Below, piece by piece: positions 20,662 through 28,954 of a stretch of DNA of 35,068 nt (positions are counted from its first letter, which is position 1; the number at the start of each line of letters is the position of its first letter). This DNA is from a virus, in IMG/VR virus record IMGVR_UViG_3300048588_000362, positions 1 through 35,068 of that record, one strand, 5' to 3'. The notes below the pieces were generated by a model, which saw only the letters and a program-made list of their open reading frames with translations, ran no database searches and was not told where the DNA came from. The position numbers and the translations under genes are program-made.

Positions 20662-21027
20662 CTATGGGTCGCGGGTCAAAATGCAATACAGCGAATCGCT
20701 CACGTAAAACAGCGCGCCGCTGGGCACGCCCAACGAATCGAGATCGAACCGGGTCGGCTCGTCACTGTCGCTTAATGCCTCGTCTCCGATGCCGACCGAT
20801 GGCACGGTTAGGGTGCCATCGCCGCGCACCCAGAGCCAGCGCAGCCCAGGCCGGCGAATAAACCAGTGATTGTTGTCCTCCGCCCCTTTGAGGCTGGCCG
20901 CCCCATAGAACTGTTGCACGTCCCCCAGCACCGCATAAATGGCGCCAAGCGCATCGGTGTAGGTCGTGAGTTGGGCCGCGGTCGGGATGTCTCCGTGCGC
21001 GAATCGGTGCGGTACAGCGTAGGCCAT
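20662..21027 (-). CDS. Tail-associated protein A (121 aa), paralogue of the next
   Basis: Begins MAYAVPHRFAHGDIPTAAQL, a start shared with the neighbouring gene (MAYTANPTFSDGNILTAAQM). Such a MAY..F.DG...TAAQ start marks a recurring set of phage tail-tip or appendage proteins. The rest is beta-rich with a WLWVRGDGTLTVPS stretch. Located just after the tail hub genes and before the lipoprotein, so probably a virion surface protein. Confidence 0.66.
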   Translation of the reverse strand: MAYAVPHRFAHGDIPTAAQLTTYTDALGAIYAVLGDVQQFYGAASLKGAEDNNHWFIRRPGLRWLWVRGDGTLTVPSVGIGDEALSDSDEPTRFDLDSLGVPSGALFYVSDSLYCILTRDP

Positions 21028-21036
21028 AAGTCCCCC

Positions 21037-21480
21037 TTAGAGCGTGGTCGAATCGCTTTCCAGAAAATAATCAACAACCCACTCATTTGGCCCAGTCAAG
21101 CTGGTGAACTCAGCATAGACGACATAGAAGGCCCCCACCGCAGGCACGGCGGTAATGCCAGTCAAATCAATGTACGATTCCCACGTATAAGCCCCGATCC
21201 GGTTGGTGCCATCGTCAAGCTCAGCATTGCCATTGACAAAGATGCGCAGCTTATCCGTGTCGTTTTGGGTGCTACGGATCTTGTAGTGCAGATAGCGCGC
21301 TTGGCGACGAAAGGCCCAATTACGCGAGTCACCGCCTACGGTCAGCGTCTCGGAGGTAAACGGGATCTGCACGCCAGAGGTGAGGGAGTAGAGGAACTCG
21401 ATATTGTCGGCTAAGACATTCATCTGTGCGGCGGTCAAAATGTTGCCATCTGAAAAAGTTGGATTCGCAGTATAAGCCAT
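21037..21480 (-). CDS. Tail-associated protein B (147 aa)
   Basis: Shares the N-terminal module with the previous entry and ends in a beta-rich domain (VYAEFTSLTGPNEWVVDYFL). Its ATG overlaps the stop of the hub gene (TAATG). Probably a small appendage or fibre-tip protein. The shared N terminus is presumably the attachment part, and the two bodies differ. Confidence 0.66.
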   Translation of the reverse strand: MAYTANPTFSDGNILTAAQMNVLADNIEFLYSLTSGVQIPFTSETLTVGGDSRNWAFRRQARYLHYKIRSTQNDTDKLRIFVNGNAELDDGTNRIGAYTWESYIDLTGITAVPAVGAFYVVYAEFTSLTGPNEWVVDYFLESDSTTL

Positions 21481-23003
21481 TAAAAATACAACCTTCCTTT
21501 GGGGTCGCTAGCCGCGCCCAGCTCGCTCGTACCCAACAAAAAATAGCCCGCGTCAACACCGCCCGCGGCGTACTCGAACACGTCCGACCGCCGCACGCAG
21601 GTCAGCGACTGTCGGAAACCGGACGTCACACCGATCGACCAATCAATCGCCACCACAAAAAACGTATCCGCACTACTCATCTGCTCCGAGTCGTCAATCG
21701 TCACCAGGTCACCCAGATCCCGATCCGGTATCCCCGGCGTGCCCTCGATGATGGCGTACAACGTCGGCAGCTCCTGCCGCGCCAACAGGAACTCGGCAAA
21801 GGCGGCGGCTTGACTGCGGTTCTGAATCCAGGGAGACGACACCCGCCGGGTCAGGCTCGTGTCAGGCCGCACCGGATTGCCCCAGAAGCTTTCCGCCGAT
21901 GCGCGCCGCTCCTCATACGTCGCGACCACGCCGATGCTTTGCCCGGTGATGGTCAGGCCGCCGATGATCGCCGGCAACGTCGCGTGCGCGTTGGCGAACT
22001 CCAGTTCGACCCGCTCGGCATAGGCCACGCTGGTCAGCGTAATCGAGCCGCTGAGGTCCGTCCCGCCGGCGGTGCGCGCCGTGTAGGTAATGCTGCTGAT
22101 GCTGTAGGCCGGCCCGCTCAGGTCAGCCGAGACGGTAATCGTCTCACCAGGTGGCACGGTCAGCGCCTCGTCAGCGCTCCACAGCTCCCCGCTATCGTCA
22201 AGGCCGTACAGGCTGGCCCGCACCTGCGTGTTGCTCGAAAGGTCCGCATCTTCGTAGTAGAGCGTCAAACTCTCGAAGTCATCGCGGTCAAACGTCTTCT
22301 GCGATGTCACGCTCTTGGCATTGGTGAGCCAGTGCGTCCAAGACTCGAAGGTAAAGAGTCCCTCACGCGGGCAGTAAAACCGCCCGCCGCTGGCCGCCGC
22401 CAAGCGCCAGCACGCTTCGACCGGGCTTGCATCCGCCAACCAGAACCACGGCACGACGAACGACCCATCGTTGATGTCCAGCTCACCGGAGAGCAACCCG
22501 ACGTAGTTCAGCAACACATCCTCGATCAGCTCCGCCTCGGTCATGCCGGCCGCGTTGTAGGCCACGAAGTCGTCAAGCTCCGTGTCGAGCCGCATGTTGA
22601 GGATCCGCTCTTCGTGCCCCCGGCAATCGAGCTTGAGCGTCTTCGGCTGGCCCGGCGCCAGCGTCGTGTGCCTTGGCAGCTTGGCGTTGCCGTTGAAGAC
22701 GGTCTCATAATTCGACCCGCCGTCGATGCTGACCAGTAGTGTGATCGGCAGATGGTACATCCCGCCGTTGCTGATGTCCGCATAGAGCGGCCCGGTCGTA
22801 ATCAGCGGACTGTAGCGATTGTCGGAGTTGTCCAGCTCGATGCTCATCTGCGCAATTTGGCCAGAGGTTGCGGTGATGCTCTGCTGGGGCGGAGCGATGC
22901 GCAGCGACCCGCGGGCGGAGATGAGGCGATCAGTCTCCTCGGTGTAGGTGCCATCGATGTCCCAATCAATATCGACGCGGGCGCGGATTTGGCGTGATGT
23001 CAC
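21480..23003 (-). CDS. Tail hub / baseplate-type protein (507 aa)
   Basis: Starts at GTG 23003 (overlap with the previous stop, GTGA). The first part (about 1-175) resembles tail hub domains: VDIDWDIDGTYTEETDRLIS, a GQIAQMSIELDNSDNRYSPL stretch, and TLKLDCRGHEERILNMRLDT. Later parts have repeated beta domains and an ELPTLYAIIEGTPGIPDRDL,GDLVTID segment typical of phage tail proteins that follow the tape measure. Located downstream of the tape measure and distal-tail genes, it probably forms the central tail tip. Confidence 0.72.
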   Translation of the reverse strand: MTSRQIRARVDIDWDIDGTYTEETDRLISARGSLRIAPPQQSITATSGQIAQMSIELDNSDNRYSPLITTGPLYADISNGGMYHLPITLLVSIDGGSNYETVFNGNAKLPRHTTLAPGQPKTLKLDCRGHEERILNMRLDTELDDFVAYNAAGMTEAELIEDVLLNYVGLLSGELDINDGSFVVPWFWLADASPVEACWRLAAASGGRFYCPREGLFTFESWTHWLTNAKSVTSQKTFDRDDFESLTLYYEDADLSSNTQVRASLYGLDDSGELWSADEALTVPPGETITVSADLSGPAYSISSITYTARTAGGTDLSGSITLTSVAYAERVELEFANAHATLPAIIGGLTITGQSIGVVATYEERRASAESFWGNPVRPDTSLTRRVSSPWIQNRSQAAAFAEFLLARQELPTLYAIIEGTPGIPDRDLGDLVTIDDSEQMSSADTFFVVAIDWSIGVTSGFRQSLTCVRRSDVFEYAAGGVDAGYFLLGTSELGAASDPKGRLYF

Positions 23004-24601
23004 AGTGTCCCCCGTTCCGGCGCGCCACTAATCGCGATCGACCCGCTCCACACCAGCGCATTATCGACATTCATCTCCACTTTGTACCCACTCACAAACA
23101 CGGTATCGCTCTCATAGGTCACCGCGCCGTCAATCTCGACAAACAGACTGTTATCCGCGTCCTGGCTCTGCGCCACCTGCGCGCCCAGCACATCGTCAAG
23201 GGCCGCGGCCCATAGGCCCGTCATGTTGAAGCGCCAGTCGGAGAGGATCGGAATCTGTTCGGCGGCAGTGCTAGGGATGACCGTGGTATCGGCCACCCGC
23301 ATGTTGCTCTCCAGGCTCCACGATTTGAGCCAGGGCCGCAGGTCGGTGCCATTGAACAAGATCCCCTCGTTGACTTCCTCGATGGCCAGGGACAGCGCAA
23401 AATAGTCCTGCGTGCCCGTCGTGTAATTCAGCGCCCGCGCCGCCGTCGCCCCGGCCACGCTCAGCAGCTCCGTGCCCCAAAAAGTGTGACAGGCCGTGCT
23501 ACCCAAATCAATCCGCTCGAAAAAGCCGTCATGCGCCGCGGCTTCGACCCCCGTCGTCGCGCTGTTGCTGGCAATGCCGACCAGGAGCGCGTCAACGCCC
23601 TCGGCGGTCACCGAGGGGTAGGTGATGCCGGCGGCGGCCGTACCTGTGCCCGCGGTCGTGTCGCTGATGGTCAGCGACTTGCCGTTGGGGCTGTAGATGG
23701 CCGCGATGATGCCGATCATGGCCACGGTTGCGCCATCAAACGCCACGGTCACCGCGTCGCCCGCGTCGCCCGCCTCAGCCGTGCGGCTGTAGATGTGCTG
23801 GCCGCCGGCCCCGGCCTGCGCAGAGAGCAGCGTCCAGCCCGTTGGCGTGGTGATGGTGCGATCCGCATCCGTCACGACTTGGAGGAGCAGTAGATCGCCG
23901 GCCTCGGCATCGGCCGGAATATCGACATCAAACGAGGTAGTGCTATTCGTGGGGCCGTAGCTATCGTAGGAGCGCCACTGTGGGCAGCGGTAGACCGTTG
24001 CGCCTTCGACCAGCGCCAGGCTAATGCAGTTGCTCGCCGCGGTCGTGCCCGTGGCGGTGCGTGTGCCCGAGGCCCCCGCCGCGCCGATGGCCTCGGTCAT
24101 ACAGTAGGCGCGGTTGCTGCTGATCGTCACATCCCACTGCTCGGTCATCCCCGGCGCCGGCGTCGTGTTAAACAGCAGCGTCGTGCCGTAGCAGATGAGG
24201 TAGCCGGCGGCGGAGAATGTCACCGACGGATAGACCCGATCCCCGCTGGCATTGTACTGTTGTTGCACGTCGTCAATCGTGATCGGCTGCGCGGTGTCGG
24301 AGTAGAAGCTAATAATGCCCGCGCCAATCGCGCCGGTCAGGTTGATGGTCAGGGTATAGTCAGCCGGCTCCGATGCCCCGGCCACCTTGAACCAGCCGAC
24401 CGCAGGATCATCATCGTTCAGCCCGCCGCGCTGGATCTCGGTCCAGCCCGCCGGCGCTTGCAGAATGCCGGCGGCGGGATTGCTGACGGTGGTCATGAGC
24501 AGCATAAAGTCGCCGGCCACCGTGCCCGTCGGCTTGGTGACGGTGACGCTGGTCCCGTTGGTCGATACCGGGTCGGTTTTGGCGCGGATCTGGATCGCCA
24601 T
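23000..24601 (-). CDS. Large tail protein: two adhesin-like repeats plus a tail-tube-like C terminus (533 aa)
   Basis: Two similar units (about 12-190 and 205-390) carry the pattern of a beta-sandwich repeat: AGDFMLLMTTVSNPA with APAGWTEIQRGG, and AGDLLLLQVVTDAD with TPTGWTLLSAQAG. The C terminus (about 395-533) aligns with the 133-aa tail protein encoded at 27792-28193: ADTTVIPSTAAEQI matches IDTTVLSSTAGEKI, and LVWSGSIAISGAPERG matches ITWSGTLSVSGNPVRS. It probably binds the tail through this end and displays the repeats for host recognition. Confidence 0.75.
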   Translation of the reverse strand: MAIQIRAKTDPVSTNGTSVTVTKPTGTVAGDFMLLMTTVSNPAAGILQAPAGWTEIQRGGLNDDDPAVGWFKVAGASEPADYTLTINLTGAIGAGIISFYSDTAQPITIDDVQQQYNASGDRVYPSVTFSAAGYLICYGTTLLFNTTPAPGMTEQWDVTISSNRAYCMTEAIGAAGASGTRTATGTTAASNCISLALVEGATVYRCPQWRSYDSYGPTNSTTSFDVDIPADAEAGDLLLLQVVTDADRTITTPTGWTLLSAQAGAGGQHIYSRTAEAGDAGDAVTVAFDGATVAMIGIIAAIYSPNGKSLTISDTTAGTGTAAAGITYPSVTAEGVDALLVGIASNSATTGVEAAAHDGFFERIDLGSTACHTFWGTELLSVAGATAARALNYTTGTQDYFALSLAIEEVNEGILFNGTDLRPWLKSWSLESNMRVADTTVIPSTAAEQIPILSDWRFNMTGLWAAALDDVLGAQVAQSQDADNSLFVEIDGAVTYESDTVFVSGYKVEMNVDNALVWSGSIAISGAPERGTL

Positions 24602-24602
24602 G

Positions 24603-24950
24603 CTACACCTGCCTTAGCGTCAGGCTGACGTTGTAGCGCGGCCCGCTGGCTGCGTTCACTTCCTCGTATTCGAGGGGTGGCAACGATTCATCTTGAATGA
24701 CAGTCCACGCGGTGCTGTTGTGGTCGGTGTAGGTGCCCGATGCGCTCAGCGCGTCGTAGCCGGTTTGAATGGCGGTCAGTTGGGCCGCGGTGATGGCTTG
24801 CCAGGTGATGGATAGGATCGACTTGGCGGAGGAGCTTACGAGGTCATGCACCACGGTGCCATTGGCCAAGACGAAAGACGCCCCACGATAGGCCCGCCGC
24901 ACGGTCTGCGTCGCGGCGTCGGGGATGGATTGCGCGGCAAGTGTCGCCAT
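24603..24950 (-). CDS. Distal-tail-type protein (115 aa)
   Basis: Directly follows the tape measure gene (TAATG overlap). Beta-rich: RRAYRGASFVLANGTVVHDL, AQLTAIQTGYDALSASGTYT, and LPPLEYEEVNAASGPRYNVS. Size, position and the final short strand match small proteins that join the tube to the tip in siphovirus-type tails. No specific family recognised. Confidence 0.66.
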   Translation of the reverse strand: MATLAAQSIPDAATQTVRRAYRGASFVLANGTVVHDLVSSSAKSILSITWQAITAAQLTAIQTGYDALSASGTYTDHNSTAWTVIQDESLPPLEYEEVNAASGPRYNVSLTLRQV

Positions 24951-27199
24951 TAGCGGGCTCCCTGTAGGCTAGTGTTTTGGCGTTGGAGCGCGTCGACCGC
25001 GGGAGTAACCAGTTGCGCGAGTAATTCGACCAAGGCATTTGGAACCGACTGGCCAACGCTGGAGAGAAAACCGGACCCCCACGCCGCCCCACTAATCCGC
25101 CCGCCTTCGGCAAGTCTCTGTAGGTTGGATTCAGCCCTCAGTTGTTCATCAAGGGCCGCGGTTACTTGGCCGCCCAGGTTGCCGTCAATCACGCTGGCGC
25201 GCACCCCGTCCGAAAAGGCCACCGATGCGCCGCTCCCGGCCGCGCCGTATTGTGATGCGATCTGACTGGTGTCCGGTGGTGCGAGTACGCCACCAACACC
25301 AAGCGCGCTCTGAGCCGCCCCAAGGATCTGCCCTTGTCCCAACCCGCCGAACTCTTGCGCCAGTTCGCCCGCGATCTCTTGCGCAAGCTCCGCAAGCTTC
25401 GCTTCGCCGATCAGCATTCGGCGTACGCGCTCCTTGGCGGCATCGCGATCGATGAGGGCGGGCACAAGCCCGTCTTGGAAATCTCGCAGGACTTTCGCCG
25501 CCTCGGTCTTAATGTCGCCACCGGCAAACGCCTCGCCAAACAGATCCGGAAACTCTTTTGACAGATAGTCAGCCCACGGCGAATCGAACCCATTGACGGC
25601 CACGTCTGCGAGGCGGCGGGCATTTTCATTGATGGCATCAGCCCGCGGCAAGATGCTGTCCACATCGACCCCAACCCCAGGATCAAGCGCACCCTGTAAG
25701 ACCCCTTGCACGGTCCCCGCCAAGCTATCAAACTCGCGCTGTAGATCACTCGCCTGCTTATTCGCTGCGCTCAGGCTCTGCGATGCCCAGCGCTGCGTAG
25801 CCCGGTCCGCTTCCTCCACGGCATCAAAGACGCCCAGCGCTTTGTTTTCGAGTTCGGTGTAGGCGAATATCAGATCGAGCCCGCTCAGCCCCTGCGATTC
25901 GAGTTCCAGCGTCTGCTCTTGGAGCATCCGCAATTGCTGCTCAGCCAGGCGTTGCGCCTCACCACCGCCGGTAATGCCGACAATCCCCTGCGCACGGCTG
26001 ACGATGGCATTGGCGGCAGAGCCGGCCAGCTTGTCGAGACTCGCGGCCAGGGCGACGGTTTCGGTGGCATCGATGGCCGCGGCACGGGCGGCCGCGTGCA
26101 TGGCCCCTTCCCGCTCGCGCTCAGCATCGGCGGCGGCCATGCTGGCCCGCTCCTGCTGGCCAAAGGCATCGGCGGCTTGGAGGGAGAGGTCCGCGGCTTG
26201 TTGCATCGTGCCGAGCGGGAACTCAAGTTGCGCCAGTTCCAAGCGCAGGGCCATGACGGCGCGCTCGGCCTCTTCGACCGCCTCGGCATCGCGCCCGCCG
26301 AACTCAGCACCCAGGATATTGAGCGGCTTTGTCGTGTCGAGAATTTCGAGCAACTCGATAGCCGCTCTCAGCTCGGAGTTGATCGTGTTCTCGCCACGCT
26401 CGCCGGTCATCTGCTCATTGAGCACGCCAAGCTGATCGGCTATCCGGCCTATGGTGTCAGCCCCGGCAATTGCCAGCAACGCGCCAAACGAATCCTTGAG
26501 ATTCTGGACGTTGGCGTCAAAGCGCTCAAATTGCGTGGCCGCACTATCGGCGGCGTCGCGGTTGGCAGCAATGGCCGTTGCGCCTTGACGGAAGGCTTCG
26601 TTGAGTAGGGCTTGTTTGCGCTCGGCTTGGGTCAGTTCGTTGGCTTTTTTGCCGATAGTGGCGGCATAGTCCGCTGTGGCTTTGTCGAGGTCGATGATTA
26701 AGCCGAGGTTATCGAGGATCAAGCGCGATTCACGCGCCAACCCGGTGGTGATAAATTCGAGCGCCTGCGTGTCGCTGATGCCCTGCGCACGGCCAAGCGC
26801 GGTCGATAGCTCAATGAGCTTGGCGAACTGTTCCGGTGTTTTCGCGACCTCAAACTGGATCGCCCGGTTGGCGTTGAGGATCAGCTCAAATTCGGAGATG
26901 GTGCCCTGTGCGGCCTTTTTGGCCGCGCTCACCATCGCGTCGGCGGAGCTACCCACCGACGCGGCAAAATCCCCCAGCACGCTGCCAAGCTGATCAAAGA
27001 CAGCCCCACGCCGCGCCACGTCATCCATTGCGCTGGCGAGCTGGTAGAGCCCGGCAATGCTAGCCCCTGCGGCCAGTGCAGCCAGGCCACCCGCGGCCGC
27101 GCCCGCGGCCTTGTCCAGCATCCCAAGCTGCTGGCTCATCTTCTGGACTTCGCCCGCGCCCTGGGACCGGGCGCGGATCAGGATGTCAATTAGGCCCAT
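24950..27199 (-). CDS. Tail tape measure protein (749 aa)
   Basis: The N terminus has alternating glycine/alanine-rich hydrophobic helices (AAGAAAGGLAALAAGASIAG) and a long helical middle with FERFDANVQNLKDSFGALLA and Gln-rich coiled parts (AEQQLRMLQEQTLELESQGL), typical for the protein that sets tail length and enters the host membrane. At about 1.5 angstrom per residue, 749 residues suggest a tail of the order of 110 nm. The ATG overlaps the end of the chaperone gene by 14 bases. Confidence 0.9.
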   Translation of the reverse strand: MGLIDILIRARSQGAGEVQKMSQQLGMLDKAAGAAAGGLAALAAGASIAGLYQLASAMDDVARRGAVFDQLGSVLGDFAASVGSSADAMVSAAKKAAQGTISEFELILNANRAIQFEVAKTPEQFAKLIELSTALGRAQGISDTQALEFITTGLARESRLILDNLGLIIDLDKATADYAATIGKKANELTQAERKQALLNEAFRQGATAIAANRDAADSAATQFERFDANVQNLKDSFGALLAIAGADTIGRIADQLGVLNEQMTGERGENTINSELRAAIELLEILDTTKPLNILGAEFGGRDAEAVEEAERAVMALRLELAQLEFPLGTMQQAADLSLQAADAFGQQERASMAAADAEREREGAMHAAARAAAIDATETVALAASLDKLAGSAANAIVSRAQGIVGITGGGEAQRLAEQQLRMLQEQTLELESQGLSGLDLIFAYTELENKALGVFDAVEEADRATQRWASQSLSAANKQASDLQREFDSLAGTVQGVLQGALDPGVGVDVDSILPRADAINENARRLADVAVNGFDSPWADYLSKEFPDLFGEAFAGGDIKTEAAKVLRDFQDGLVPALIDRDAAKERVRRMLIGEAKLAELAQEIAGELAQEFGGLGQGQILGAAQSALGVGGVLAPPDTSQIASQYGAAGSGASVAFSDGVRASVIDGNLGGQVTAALDEQLRAESNLQRLAEGGRISGAAWGSGFLSSVGQSVPNALVELLAQLVTPAVDALQRQNTSLQGAR

Positions 27200-27410
27200 C
27201 GTTGTCCTGCTCTGCCTCTGCTACAATCTGGTCATGCTCCGCGAATTTCTCCCACTGCGCCGGGCTGATGTGCTTGCCCTCGATCAGCCCCTGCGTCTGT
27301 TGGATGCGTAGCGTTTCCGTCTGCTGAATCGCCATCGCCTCTACCGCCCGCATGAGCCGCGGCCAGTCCTCGTTATCCCAGGTCGACAGCGGGAGGCCGA
27401 AGCGCTCCAA
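27186..27410 (-). CDS. Tail chaperone, downstream (gpT-like) part, reached by -1 frameshift
   Basis: Open in the -1 frame relative to the upstream chaperone gene, with no stop between the A-run at 27483-27491 and this segment. It has no convincing own start (an in-frame TTG at 27410 lacks a good site). The product is rich in Gln and Trp (TWDNEDWPRLMRAVEAMAIQ, SPAQWEKFAEHDQIVAEAEQ). As in gpG/gpGT of lambda, the frameshifted fusion would be 200 residues and helps coat the tape measure during assembly. Confidence 0.78.
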   Translation of the reverse strand: MERFGLPLSTWDNEDWPRLMRAVEAMAIQQTETLRIQQTQGLIEGKHISPAQWEKFAEHDQIVAEAEQDNDGPN

Positions 27411-27442
27411 GAGCCAGGCGTCGGTCTGCTCAGGCGGGAGGG

Positions 27443-27787
27443 TTACGCTTTCGCCTCGGTGATGCCTAATGAGCTGCGCACGTTTTTTTTTGTGAGCGCC
27501 TGCAACTCGTTGACCGCATGGCCGTAGGCGGTCGATAGCCAGACCGACAGCTCATAATCGAGCGCGTCGATATTTTCGTCGGTGAGGTCGTCAGGGCTAT
27601 CGAGGACCAGGCCGGCGGCGGTCTCCAGGTAGACCGCCTCTGTCTTGGCAACGAGGAGCGCGCCGGCTTCTTCGGCGGAGATGCCAACGGACGCGCCCCA
27701 GAATGTCCGAATCTCGCCGCGCGTCCACCGTTCGGAGACTTCGACGAAGAAAGACTCGCGGCCGGGTAGGGTGCAATTGATACGCAT
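27443..27787 (-). CDS. Tail assembly chaperone (gpG-like, 114 aa)
   Basis: Encoded between the tail tube and tape measure genes. It begins MRINCTLPGRESFFVEVSER, then an acidic middle (LDSPDDLTDENIDALDYELS) and ends NELQALTKKNVRSSLGITEA. The codons for TKKN contain the slippery A-run. The order tube, G, T, tape measure is the classic one. The zero-frame product is the main form; a minority fuses to the next frame. Confidence 0.82.
   Translation of the reverse strand: MRINCTLPGRESFFVEVSERWTRGEIRTFWGASVGISAEEAGALLVAKTEAVYLETAAGLVLDSPDDLTDENIDALDYELSVWLSTAYGHAVNELQALTKKNVRSSLGITEAKA
27483..27491 (-). promoter_or_regulatory. Slippery site for -1 ribosomal frameshifting
   Basis: On the minus strand: ACA AAA AAA AAC in zero frame, nine A residues then C. 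It includes A AAA AAC (and A AAA AAA), both classic -1 heptamers. Moving to -1 gives K-K-R-A-Q-L... and stays open to 27186. Confidence 0.8.
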
Positions 27788-27791
27788 AGGC

Positions 27792-28193
27792 CTAGCTCCG
27801 CACCGGGTTGCCGCTGACGGAGAGGGTGCCGGACCAGGTGATCGCGCCGCCAGGATTGTCCGCGTTTACGCGGTAGTTGCTCAGGAAGGCATTGCTAGTC
27901 CAGGTATAGGTAACTTGGCTGCCCGATGGCCCGATCACCACCACCAGCGTTTTGAGCGTGCTGGGCGGGCTGACCGCATCCGGCCCCAGATAGCCGTCGA
28001 GCGTCGAACTCCAGAAGCCGCCCACGGGGACCGACCAGTTACCCAAGCCGGCAATCTTTTCGCCGGCGGTGCTGGATAGGACGGTCGTGTCAATTTCCGC
28101 GATTACCGCTTCGAGTGAAGCCTGATTCAGATGCTCCTCCAGGCTGTCACTGTCATAGGTTACGGTCACATTGGTTAAGGCCTTCACTGCCAT
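27792..28193 (-). CDS. Tail tube-type protein (133 aa)
   Basis: A compact beta-rich protein: VTYDSDSLEEHLNQASLEAV, IDTTVLSSTAGEKIAGLGNW, then a final ITWSGTLSVSGNPVRS. The pattern matches siphovirus tube proteins. It precedes the chaperone gene by 4 bases. A second tube candidate of 245 residues lies upstream. This one is also related to the C-terminal part of the protein at 23000-24601. Major or minor role cannot be fixed from sequence. Confidence 0.72.
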   Translation of the reverse strand: MAVKALTNVTVTYDSDSLEEHLNQASLEAVIAEIDTTVLSSTAGEKIAGLGNWSVPVGGFWSSTLDGYLGPDAVSPPSTLKTLVVVIGPSGSQVTYTWTSNAFLSNYRVNADNPGGAITWSGTLSVSGNPVRS

Positions 28194-28204
28194 GTGCTAT
28201 CTCC

Positions 28205-28942
28205 TCAGTATGAAACGCCGCTCAGCGCGACAATCAGCAAAAATGTAATATCATCCGCGCCGCCCAAATCGGTGATATTGGCACGAACGTAACGCCCCAC
28301 TGTCCCGCTCAGCGTCGCCTGGTACGCGCCAACCGCTGAAAATGTAAAGGTTGCTTCCGTCACGGCCCCCGAATAATCGCTTGCGCTATCACTCTGCACC
28401 ACGATCGTGGCGTCCGTCGCGGTCCCCGTAATGCCCTGCACAAAGAGCCAGGCCGCCCCGCCGGCACTCCCACCGGCCCCAAAGTCCACCCCGCCCACGG
28501 CTCCGGTCGCATCCTCCGCCGTGCCCAGCGCGGCTTGCAAGCCGCGGTAAATCCGCGACGTGCCCCCTGGCCAGTTACCGTTGACGGCGATCAGGTTTTC
28601 GATGGGGGTGTCGATGCGGAGCTGCTGGTTGAAAGATTGCGGTAGCACATAGCCCACCGGCGCAGCCAGATGCGTGCCGAACACCAACCCGACATACACG
28701 TCATTCGCACTGCCCAGCCGGCTGTGTAGCTCGGCTTCGATGTCCCCGGCGTCGGGGCCATTGTAGTAGCCGCGGTGCTCGATGGCCGGGCTGACCAGAT
28801 TGGGGATTTTCAGCACGCCGGCATTTTGCAGCACCTGGTACTCGATGATGCTGGTGTCGGTGTTGAGCACCACGCCGTTGGTTTGGCCGCTGAAATCAAA
28901 CTCGTCAATCAGGATCTTCGTGTTGTAGCCTAAGACTGCCAT
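28205..28942 (-). CDS. Major tail protein candidate (245 aa)
   Basis: Begins MAVLGYNTKILIDEFDFSGQ and shows a beta-sandwich layout with QVLQNAGVLKIPNLVSPAIE, GVDFGAGGSAGGAAWLFVQG and a final GADDITFLLIVALSGVSY. Proteins starting with this L-G-Y-N-T-K...D-E-F-D-F-S-G pattern are found as tail tube or tail sheath-like subunits in related phages. Position between connector/fibre genes and the tube-chaperone genes fits. Confidence 0.68.
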   Translation of the reverse strand: MAVLGYNTKILIDEFDFSGQTNGVVLNTDTSIIEYQVLQNAGVLKIPNLVSPAIEHRGYYNGPDAGDIEAELHSRLGSANDVYVGLVFGTHLAAPVGYVLPQSFNQQLRIDTPIENLIAVNGNWPGGTSRIYRGLQAALGTAEDATGAVGGVDFGAGGSAGGAAWLFVQGITGTATDATIVVQSDSASDYSGAVTEATFTFSAVGAYQATLSGTVGRYVRANITDLGGADDITFLLIVALSGVSY

Positions 28943-28954
28943 GCGTGCCCCCGC

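Noticed and set aside
21426-22739. A 437-codon plus-strand frame opposite the tail hub gene
   Set aside because: Composition is typical of an antisense shadow (Arg/His/Pro/Gln-rich), with no start signals; the minus strand has a good tail protein with overlapping junctions.
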